From Microbacterium sp. SYP-A9085 (lineage in GTDB: Bacteria > Actinomycetota > Actinomycetes > Actinomycetales > Microbacteriaceae): a DNA stretch of 64,000 nt. The notes below the pieces were generated by a model, which saw nothing but the letters and a program-made list of their open reading frames with translations, did no database searches and had not been told where the DNA came from. How positions within the stretch are numbered: the first letter of the stretch is position 1; the number at the start of each line of letters is the position of its first letter. Positions 27,472-34,365 of this stretch are shown one piece after another. Where the stretch lies: contig NZ_WJII01000006.1 in assembly GCF_009649635.1 (NCBI RefSeq), positions 155,903-219,902 of the forward strand, given 5' to 3'. The position numbers were made by a program, and so were the translations under genes.

Positions 27472-27494
27472 CACGCGTTGCAGAACAACGCGTG
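27472..27494. promoter_or_regulatory. Perfect 9-bp inverted repeat in the importer control region
   Basis: CACGCGTTG at 27472-27480, five bases, then CAACGCGTG at 27486-27494. It lies between the divergent permease operon and binding-protein gene, next to the AT-rich motif copies at 27525 and 27570. The symmetry fits a dimeric repressor site of the LacI/TetR/GntR sort; no such regulator is encoded close by. Confidence 0.5.
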
Positions 27495-27524
27495 CACGCC
27501 TAGCATGAAGCGACATCGTAGCGG

Positions 27525-27583
27525 TTGATCTTTAAACTTCACGTGATTCGTGGATAGACTACGCGAAGTTTGATTATTAAACT
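27525..27583. promoter_or_regulatory. Two copies of an AT-rich direct-repeat motif (TTGATnnTTAAACT)
   Basis: TTGATCTTTAAACT at 27525-27538 and TTGATTATTAAACT at 27570-27583 agree at 12 of 14 positions and start 45 bases apart. The second lies inside a 17-bp near-palindrome (27567-27583) with arms AGTTT and AAACT. The motif recurs at 37157 and 37239 in the other divergent control region of this island, so it is a good candidate site for the island's own regulator. Confidence 0.55.
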
Positions 27584-27618
27584 CACTGCTACCCCGCTCT
27601 GTTCGAAGGAGATCAGAC

Positions 27619-29193
27619 ATGCCGCTCGCCCGCTCGAAGGCACTGGCCACACTCGTGGGTCTAACACTCGCGTCGTTTCTGGTGGCGGGATGCGCGCCGC
27701 CACAAACGGGGGCGCCGGTGACCGACTCGGCGACATCCAAACCGGTCGACGGAGGCGTCATCCTGGTCGGCGGCCTCGCCACCAAAGCGCTCGATCCCGG
27801 TCAGGTCGGATTCGGAACCCAGTCCTTGCCCTGGACCCATCCGATCTACGGAAGCCTCTTCGAACCGCCGAACGACCCCGGCGGCGACATCAAGCCGGGG
27901 CTTGCCACCGGCTACGAGTACAGCGATGACAACCTTCAGCTCACCATCACTCTCCGAGAAGGCCTGAAGTTCCAGGACGAAACGCCGCTCGACGCGGACG
28001 CTGTGGTCTGGAACTTCAACCGCCACATCAAGAACGTGACGCGAGAAGCGCAGTTCTTCGTCGACGTCGCGTCGGTGAAGGCGGCCAGCCCCGTGAAGGT
28101 CGTCGTCACCTTCAGCCGACCGCAGCAGATCCTGCTGGACGCTCTCGCCTATGCACCCTCGGGGTTCATCGCGTCACCCGCCTCCTTTGAGCGGATGGGG
28201 GCCGATGCGTTCAACATCTCGCCAGTCGGTGCCGGCCCCTTCAAAATCACCCGAGTGGATCCGGGGCAGGAGCTGGTGCTGGAGAAGGCCGACACGTTCT
28301 GGGACGCGGACAACGTGCACCTGGACGGGATCACCTTCATCAACACCGGACCTGACCCGCAGGCGGCCCTGGTGCAGCTGCAATCGGATTCGATCCAGTC
28401 CATCACGTGGGCCGGGACCTACACGTCGGCGGCTGTCCTCTCGGCCGCACAGAAGGATTCTGCGCTAACCGTGATCGCCGGCCCGAGCACGCGCATGCTG
28501 ATACTCCCGGTGAACGCATTCTCGCCACCGTTCAACGACCTGCGCGCTCGACAGGCCATCAACTACTGCATGGATCGTGAGGCGATCGCCACGCACATCT
28601 CGGACGGCTTCGCGCAACCTGCGTATGTGCTCTCGGGCGACAGCCTCGCCCTGAAGAAGTGGGAAGACGGCCGCGACCTGAACCCGCTGCGGCCTGACGT
28701 CGACAAGGGCAAGAAGCTTGTGGACGAGCTGGGCGGCCTCGCGTTCACGATCGTGACCCCGCTGAGCACTGAGATACTGCCGGCTCTCCAGCAGCAGTGG
28801 GCGAAGTGCGGTATCAACGCGCAGGTCCAGCGGACCGACGACTGGCTCTCCCTCGTACAGTCGGGGAAGTACCAGGCGACCATGGCGATCCTCGGCAACG
28901 ACAGCTACAACCCGGCCTCCGGCTCGACAAGTTATGTGGATCCCGCTGCAGCCAACAACCGCTACGGCTTCCGTGACGAGAAGGTCTGGAACAACATCCT
29001 CAAGGCGAAGGGCACCCCCGACCAGGGCAAGGCGATCGCGCTCTGGCACGAGATCTGGTCCAGCCTCGCCGAGAACGGCTTCGTCAACCCGATCGTGAGC
29101 GGACCCCAGTACGTCGTGGTCTCCGCGGACCTCCAGGGCGTGACTCCGTCACGCGGGTACGGAGACTTCACCCACGCCTGGCTGAAGCAGTAA
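27619..29193 (+). CDS. ABC transporter substrate-binding lipoprotein, family 5 (peptide/opine type)
   Basis: 524 residues. A lipoprotein signal ends at the lipobox VAGC (Cys25). The SBP_bac_5 pattern is plain: LKFQDETPLDADAVVWNFNR and later DLRARQAINYCMDREAIA. Family members bind peptides, opines, nickel chelates, glycosides or cinnamate-type acids, so the ligand is open. It is divergent from its permease/ATPase genes (27240 down to 23321), and the catabolic genes follow on this strand. A hairpin 24 bases after the stop separates it from the thiolase-like gene. Confidence 0.92.
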   Translation: MPLARSKALATLVGLTLASFLVAGCAPPQTGAPVTDSATSKPVDGGVILVGGLATKALDPGQVGFGTQSLPWTHPIYGSLFEPPNDPGGDIKPGLATGYEYSDDNLQLTITLREGLKFQDETPLDADAVVWNFNRHIKNVTREAQFFVDVASVKAASPVKVVVTFSRPQQILLDALAYAPSGFIASPASFERMGADAFNISPVGAGPFKITRVDPGQELVLEKADTFWDADNVHLDGITFINTGPDPQAALVQLQSDSIQSITWAGTYTSAAVLSAAQKDSALTVIAGPSTRMLILPVNAFSPPFNDLRARQAINYCMDREAIATHISDGFAQPAYVLSGDSLALKKWEDGRDLNPLRPDVDKGKKLVDELGGLAFTIVTPLSTEILPALQQQWAKCGINAQVQRTDDWLSLVQSGKYQATMAILGNDSYNPASGSTSYVDPAAANNRYGFRDEKVWNNILKAKGTPDQGKAIALWHEIWSSLAENGFVNPIVSGPQYVVVSADLQGVTPSRGYGDFTHAWLKQ

Positions 29194-29216
29194 GCCGGCA
29201 GAACCGGGCTCGTCGG

Positions 29217-29248
29217 CCGGATGTCCTGATCTCGTTCAGGACATCCGG
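29217..29248 (+). terminator. Hairpin after the binding-protein gene
   Basis: A perfect 13-bp stem (29217-29229 with 29236-29248) with a 6-base loop. There is no T-run, so read-through into 29319 is likely and the stem may mainly set transcript ratios. Confidence 0.6.
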
Positions 29249-29318
29249 CGGCGATGAGCCGCGCGATGCGCCCGTAGGCAATCGACACGTTGGAGTCGAG
29301 AGATTTGGACAGGTAGGC

Positions 29319-30446
29319 ATGGACAACGACATTCGAGGAAAAGTCGCCATCGTCGGCGTCGGTCACACCGATCAGGGTGAGCTGCCAGGCCAGTCGCCCG
29401 AACTCAGCTCCGTCCTCGCCATCAAGGCAGCGCTCGAGGACGCCGGCGTCGGTCGGGACAAGCTGGACGGACTGATCACCTGCAAGTCAGTGCAGGGCAC
29501 CAACGTCGATGTCGGCGTCGGCCCTCTCCTCGGGATGAATCCGCGCTATGCGCAGACTCTCGATTACGGCACGTGCAATTTCTCCCTGCACCTGGCCGTC
29601 CAGGCGATCACCACGGGCATGGCCAACACGATCGCGCTGTGCTATGGCGCGAATGCCAGGTCGATCCGGTTCCCCTTCGGAGCGACGGGTGCGAATCTGG
29701 CGGGCGCGTCCGGCTTCATGCACATTGCAGGCTACGGCGCGATGATGCTGCAGCGTCACCGTGCGCTGTACGGCACGACCGAGGAGCAGTTCGGCCACAT
29801 CGCAGTCTCGGAACGCGAATGGGCACAGAAGAACCCGATTGCCCTGTTCCGGGAACCGATGTCGATCGAGCAGTATCTGGACCTGCCGTATCTCGTCGAG
29901 CCGCTGCGACGACCGGACGTGACGATGCTCTCGGACGGCGGCGTGTCGCTCATCGTCACCCGCGCCGACATGGTCGACGAGTTCAAGCAGAAGCCGGTGT
30001 TCGTCCTCGGCATGTCGGAGCAGAGTCAGATCCGCGGCGAGTTCTCCCCGGACTACCTGGACCGGGAGTTCCTGGCGGACTCGGCCAAACAGATCTGGCA
30101 GAGGACCGGCCTCGGCCCGTCCGACATCGATGCCCTCTACATCCAGAATCCCACGGCGATGTGGGTGCTCCAGATGCTGGAGTATTACGGGTTCGTCCCC
30201 GTCGGCGAGGGCGGGCCGTGGCTGGCGGAGGGCCACACGCGGCCGGGAGGCGACCTACCCGTCAACACGAATGGCGGCCAGCTCTCGGAGAGCTACATGT
30301 GGGGCTGGCTGCACATCGTCGAGGCGGTTCGTCAGCTCAGAGGACAGGCCGGCGACCGACAGGTGACCGACGCGGAGATCGCGATGTACTGCTCAACTCA
30401 GGTCTGGTACAAGGGGGGAGCGTCGATCCTGTCGACGCACAGCTGA
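29319..30446 (+). CDS. Thiolase-like protein (SCP2/lipid-transfer type), possible aldolase
   Basis: 375 residues of the thiolase superfamily. It has the N-terminal KVAIVGVGHTDQG start and ends with the block NTNGGQLSESY (316-326) and EAVRQLRGQAGDRQV. The usual C-terminal GHP histidine of thiolases is absent at this block, and the N-terminal nucleophile region reads GTCNFS (Cys86) rather than a standard motif. The stop overlaps the start of a DUF35 gene. Thiolase-like/DUF35 pairs are known as steroid side-chain retro-aldolases (Ltp2 with the ChsH2 DUF35 domain), so C-C cleavage of an acyl-CoA is the favoured role. A plain thiolase remains possible. Confidence 0.82.
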   Translation: MDNDIRGKVAIVGVGHTDQGELPGQSPELSSVLAIKAALEDAGVGRDKLDGLITCKSVQGTNVDVGVGPLLGMNPRYAQTLDYGTCNFSLHLAVQAITTGMANTIALCYGANARSIRFPFGATGANLAGASGFMHIAGYGAMMLQRHRALYGTTEEQFGHIAVSEREWAQKNPIALFREPMSIEQYLDLPYLVEPLRRPDVTMLSDGGVSLIVTRADMVDEFKQKPVFVLGMSEQSQIRGEFSPDYLDREFLADSAKQIWQRTGLGPSDIDALYIQNPTAMWVLQMLEYYGFVPVGEGGPWLAEGHTRPGGDLPVNTNGGQLSESYMWGWLHIVEAVRQLRGQAGDRQVTDAEIAMYCSTQVWYKGGASILSTHS

Positions 30447-30871
30447 TGGCCACTGACGAATATCTCAAGCCCGTTCCCAACGTCGAGGACCCCGACATGG
30501 GTCCGTTCTGGGCCGCCGCACGCGAGCATCGCCTGACCGCGCAACGGTGCCTCAACTGCGCGCAGCTGCGATTCCCGGCGCTGCCGATCTGTCCGAACTG
30601 CTGGAGTCTCGATTCCGAGTGGGTCGACGTCTCCACGAACGGCACGATCTGGAGTTTCGTGGTCTATCACCGCGCCTTCCATCCCGGCTTCGCCGACGAG
30701 ATCCCCTATGTCGTCGCGATCGTCGAGACCGACGACGGGGTCCGTTACACCGGCCGTGTCGTGGGCAGCCGCGACGAGGTCGCCGTGGGACGGCGGGTCC
30801 GGGCGGTGTTCGCGGATGAAACCCCGGCCTTCACCCTCGTCAAGTGGGAGTTGGTGGACGGCGATGGATGA
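30446..30871 (+). CDS. DUF35 OB-fold/zinc-ribbon partner of the thiolase-like protein
   Basis: 141 residues from ATG 30446, overlapping the thiolase stop (TGATG). The N-terminal rubredoxin-like zinc ribbon has Cys35, Cys38, Cys49 and Cys52 (CLNC and CPNC); the rest is the acyl-CoA-binding OB fold with a WSFVVYHRAFHPGF strand. DUF35 proteins bind CoA esters and form complexes with thiolase-like enzymes. Translational coupling supports a complex with the product of 29319-30446. Confidence 0.9.
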   Translation: MATDEYLKPVPNVEDPDMGPFWAAAREHRLTAQRCLNCAQLRFPALPICPNCWSLDSEWVDVSTNGTIWSFVVYHRAFHPGFADEIPYVVAIVETDDGVRYTGRVVGSRDEVAVGRRVRAVFADETPAFTLVKWELVDGDG

Positions 30872-30937
30872 CGCGAATAGGGCACCAGCGACACGACGTG
30901 AAACCGCACGATACACACGATATAGAGGAGCAAGTGC

Positions 30938-31741
30938 ATGACTGTAGAGATCGACCTGACCGGCAAGACGGCTCTGGTGACCGGCGGGACACGCAACATC
31001 GGGCGTGCCATCGCTATCCTGCTCTCGCAGGCCGGCGCGACGGTGTCGGTGATCGGCTCAACGAGTCAGGAGCGTCTCGATGAGACCCTCGGCGCCATCG
31101 ACGAGCAGGACGGCCACGCTGGTGTCGGGCTGCTTGCCGACTGCGGGGACGCTGGTGAACTGCGGGGAGCGCTTGGGGAGATCGTCGACAAGGCGGGACC
31201 GATTGACATCCTCGTGAACAACGTGGGCATCAGGCCGCGAACCGAGCTTGAGGATGTCACGATCGAGGAGTGGGATCGCGTGATCGCGGTCAACCTCCGG
31301 GCGGCGTTCATCTGCTCACAGTTCACGATCCCCGGAATGCGCGAGCGCGGCTGGGGTCGGATCATCAACATCTCCGGCCTCGACGCTCTCGCGGGCAGCG
31401 GCGGCCGGGGCCACGTGACGTCCTCCAAGGGTGGCCTGTACGGACTGACCGCCTCGCTCGCGCCGGATTGCGCCCGCTTCGGAGTCACCGTCAACACGCT
31501 CACTCCAGGAACCATCGATACGTTCCGGCACTCGCCGGACTGGTATCCCGAGACGGAGCGCCTCTTCGACAAACTGAAGCGCAAGGTGCCCATGCACCGA
31601 CTCGGCCACGAAGGGGAGATCGCGTCCGTCGCGCTGTTCCTGGCCTCCGACTTGTCTTCGTACATGACGGGACAGAACTTCACCGTCGCCGGAGGGTTCC
31701 CGATGTGGCCGAGCATCAAGCAAGAGCTTGCCGATGGATGA
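30938..31741 (+). CDS. Short-chain dehydrogenase/reductase with altered active site
   Basis: 267 residues. The Rossmann motif TGGTRNIGRAIA and NNVG are normal, and the cofactor domain is complete. In the catalytic segment HVTSSKGG the YxxxK tyrosine is replaced by Val160, with Lys164 kept; the Ser of INISG is present. Some divergent classical SDRs lack the Tyr, so activity is uncertain. ATG 30938 has ggagcaag upstream. The stop overlaps the CapA-like gene by 4 bases. It is probably an oxidoreductase step on a hydroxy or keto acyl intermediate, or a non-catalytic homologue. Confidence 0.85.
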   Translation: MTVEIDLTGKTALVTGGTRNIGRAIAILLSQAGATVSVIGSTSQERLDETLGAIDEQDGHAGVGLLADCGDAGELRGALGEIVDKAGPIDILVNNVGIRPRTELEDVTIEEWDRVIAVNLRAAFICSQFTIPGMRERGWGRIINISGLDALAGSGGRGHVTSSKGGLYGLTASLAPDCARFGVTVNTLTPGTIDTFRHSPDWYPETERLFDKLKRKVPMHRLGHEGEIASVALFLASDLSSYMTGQNFTVAGGFPMWPSIKQELADG

Positions 31742-33174
31742 GCGGCGATCTCTCCCCTCGGGATGCGTCGACGATGTATGACTCAGATGCGGGTGAGATC
31801 GAGATCGCACTGACAGGTGACTCGCTCATCACGAGGCCGTTACGCGTCTTCGGCGAGCCGGAGTTCCTGCGAGTCCGGGACGTGCTGCGCAGCGCAGACG
31901 TCGCGATCACCAACGCCGAGATGCTCTTCCACCGTCAAGAGGGGTCACCCGGGGTCACGCCGGGCGGCACATACATGCAGGCCGAGCCCTCGATGCTCGC
32001 GGAGCTGGCATGGATGGGCGTCGACATGATCGCGGCTGCCAACAACCACGGCTGGGACTATGGCGAGAACGGCATGCTCGCCCACATCGACAACCTCGCG
32101 AAGAGTGGAATACCCTTCGCGGGGGTCGGTGCGACGATGGCGGCCGCGCGCCGGCCGGCGTACGTCGACACGCGCGGGGGTCGCGTGGCACTTGTGTCGA
32201 TGACCACTTCCGGTCCGCGGGCGATGTACGCCGGGCATCAGTGGCGCGAAGGTCCGGGCCGCCCGGGCGCGAACATGATCCGGTACACGGACCACTACAC
32301 CGTGGACGCTGCGGCGTTCGAAGCGCTGCGGAGGATGCGGGACGCCCTTGGTCTGTTCGGGTCATCGAGACCGGAGGCACGGGATCGGCTCGCCTTCCGC
32401 GACCACTCACTCGGGCTCTCCGCGATCGCGGACACGGAGCACGAGTTCTACCTGGGCGACCTGCACAACCCGTGGCTCTACCCGAATCCCGAGGGCTACC
32501 ACATCAGATCGGGCACGGGGTTCTCTTACGCGCCCCGCGCGGATGAGTCGGATGTCCAGGAGAATCTGCAGCGCATCTGGGAAGCGAAGCGAATGGCCGA
32601 TCGCGTCGTCGTCTCGATTCACTGCCATGAGGCCGGGGCCGCCGCGGAGCAGCCGCCCGACATGCTGGTCGAGTTCGCGCGGGCCGCGATCGACGCCGGC
32701 GCGGATGTCATTCATGGACATGGCCCACACCGCTTCCGCGGCGTGGAGATCTACAAGGAACGACCGATCTTCTACAGCATCGGCCACTTCATCGTGCAGA
32801 ACGACACCGTGGCGACGGTCGGCGGCGAGAATCTCGTCCGTCAGGGACTGGATCGGTGGGAATCGACGCCGGCCGACTTCTTCGATGCGCGTTCGGGCGC
32901 AGAGTGGCGCGGTCCGGTGAGCGGTCTGCCTGCGGACATCAATGCGTGGCGGGACGTGGTGGCGACAGTTCGATTCCGAAGAGACGGGCTCGAAGAAGTC
33001 CGTATCCTGCCCATCGAGCTGGGCTACGGCCGGCCGCGATCCCAACGCGGCCGGCCCGTCGTCGCGACCGGTCAGGCGGCCACCGAGATTCTGTCCAAGC
33101 TGGCCGCACTGTCGTCCGCGTTCGGCACCGAAGTCGAGATCGTGGACGACGAAGCGCGGATCTCGCTGGGCTGA
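31738..33174 (+). CDS. CapA-family (poly-gamma-glutamate synthesis type) metallophosphatase
   Basis: 478 residues from ATG 31738, chosen because it overlaps the SDR stop and gives a normal start; the frame is open far upstream. The family pattern is ALTGDSLI, then ITNAEM, AANNHGWDYG, VSIHCHEAG, DVIHGHGPHRFRG and FYSIGHF. These His/Asp/Asn residues form the binuclear metal site of this calcineurin-like family. There is no signal peptide, unlike the capsule-linked CapA. In this context, in the middle of a catabolic operon, it may hydrolyse a phosphoester or amide bond; this is a guess from position. Confidence 0.87.
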   Translation: MSGDLSPRDASTMYDSDAGEIEIALTGDSLITRPLRVFGEPEFLRVRDVLRSADVAITNAEMLFHRQEGSPGVTPGGTYMQAEPSMLAELAWMGVDMIAAANNHGWDYGENGMLAHIDNLAKSGIPFAGVGATMAAARRPAYVDTRGGRVALVSMTTSGPRAMYAGHQWREGPGRPGANMIRYTDHYTVDAAAFEALRRMRDALGLFGSSRPEARDRLAFRDHSLGLSAIADTEHEFYLGDLHNPWLYPNPEGYHIRSGTGFSYAPRADESDVQENLQRIWEAKRMADRVVVSIHCHEAGAAAEQPPDMLVEFARAAIDAGADVIHGHGPHRFRGVEIYKERPIFYSIGHFIVQNDTVATVGGENLVRQGLDRWESTPADFFDARSGAEWRGPVSGLPADINAWRDVVATVRFRRDGLEEVRILPIELGYGRPRSQRGRPVVATGQAATEILSKLAALSSAFGTEVEIVDDEARISLG

Positions 33175-33205
33175 ACGCGCGAACGCGCGGCCCGGCCGGG
33201 AAGGA

Positions 33206-33589
33206 TCAGGGCGCGCATCGGCTCATGACCGTCATGAGCCGAGTCGACTGCCTCTCCCCCATGCCGGATCGGGCCTCGTCGAGCACGTTGTTGAGCTGAC
33301 GCCTGTTCTTGACGCCGAACAGCTTCTTGACCTCCACGCCATCGCGGAACACCAGGAGGGTCGGCAGGCTCGTGACGCGGAAGCGGTCCCCGAGACCTGG
33401 GAACTCGGAGACGTCGACCATCGCGACGGTGTCCGATCGCTCTTCGGCGAGTTCCTCCAGAACGGGTATCAGGGCGTGACAAGGCGCGCACCACGATGCC
33501 CAGAAGTCGACCAGCGCGACGCCCTCGGCGATGACGGAGTCGAACGTCGCGTCCGTGAGCTCTACGGGCAGACCCGCCGGGTCAGTCAT
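33206..33589 (-). CDS. Thioredoxin
   Basis: 127 residues from ATG 33589 (MTDPAGLPVELTDATF). The active site is WASWCAPC (Cys34 and Cys37) with the usual cis-Pro at TSLPT (Pro76). The start overlaps the stop of the glutaredoxin-DinB gene by 8 bases, so they are translationally coupled. It is probably a dedicated reductant for that protein or for another redox enzyme of the island rather than the housekeeping thioredoxin. It is convergent with the CapA-like gene. Confidence 0.9.
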   Translation of the reverse strand: MTDPAGLPVELTDATFDSVIAEGVALVDFWASWCAPCHALIPVLEELAEERSDTVAMVDVSEFPGLGDRFRVTSLPTLLVFRDGVEVKKLFGVKNRRQLNNVLDEARSGMGERQSTRLMTVMSRCAP

Positions 33590-34340
33590 GGATCCCGGAG
33601 GGAAGAGGAAGTCCTGTGAGGTTCGCCTCGCCCAACGGCTCATCGGGCTCGACGCCGAATTGCCGAAGGACGTACTGCAGCTGGCGCAGGTGCTGGGCGG
33701 TGTGCCAGACCTCGCGTTCGAGAATCTCGTGCAGCGTCGGGTATCCCCAGCTGGTCTGAACGACCCGGTCGAGCGGATCGTCGATGCCGTCCTCCTCCCA
33801 CCACACCTCGAACCGGCGCTCGGTCTCTTCCAGCCGGTCGAGAAGATCCAACTGCGTCTGGATATCGGCGGGCTTGTTGTAGTACTGCACCGCGGCGTGT
33901 CTGTCGTCCGAATACGCCGTGAGGAAGGCCCGCATCACCGACGCGACCTGGTTGGCGACGTCGAACATCTCTCGATTGCGATGAGGCAACCTGTACGACA
34001 GCATCTCGGGGGTCATCTGTGCGATCGTCGCGCGCGCGACGTGCAGGATCGAGAGATACCGCGCGGCCAGCTGCTCACTCGGCAGGATCGTGGGTGGGTC
34101 GTATGGAACGTCGATGAGGTCGGCGACCGCGGCGAGGTCGATTCCGCTCACCCAGCGATCCCCGACGCGGGCGGCCGGGACCTTCATCCCGTTGCCGGCG
34201 AGGGCGGTCCGGGCTTCGAGCTGCTCGTCGACGTTGATGGCCACCCAATTCCTCCCCGACCGCGAGATGAACTCCTTCATCCGCAGACAGCTGCTGCAGC
34301 CGGGCATCCAGTATGCCTCCACGACTCGAGTCGTTGTCAC
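33582..34340 (-). CDS. Glutaredoxin-DinB fusion protein
   Basis: 252 residues. Residues 1-80 are a glutaredoxin-like domain with PGCSSC (Cys15, Cys18) and the cis-Pro motif KVPAARV. Residues 85-240 form a DinB/mycothiol-transferase-type four-helix domain with the metal pair His213 and His217 (WHTAQH). DinB-type enzymes move mycothiol or bacillithiol onto electrophiles or isomerise maleylpyruvate; a fused glutaredoxin suggests thiol chemistry with disulfide or S-conjugate turnover. It lies 25 bases after the CoA-transferase gene and is coupled to a thioredoxin. The domain joining is seen; the reaction is inferred. Confidence 0.8.
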   Translation of the reverse strand: MTTTRVVEAYWMPGCSSCLRMKEFISRSGRNWVAINVDEQLEARTALAGNGMKVPAARVGDRWVSGIDLAAVADLIDVPYDPPTILPSEQLAARYLSILHVARATIAQMTPEMLSYRLPHRNREMFDVANQVASVMRAFLTAYSDDRHAAVQYYNKPADIQTQLDLLDRLEETERRFEVWWEEDGIDDPLDRVVQTSWGYPTLHEILEREVWHTAQHLRQLQYVLRQFGVEPDEPLGEANLTGLPLPSGIHD

Positions 34341-34365
34341 GACCGCCTCCTCATCGACGTCCCGG

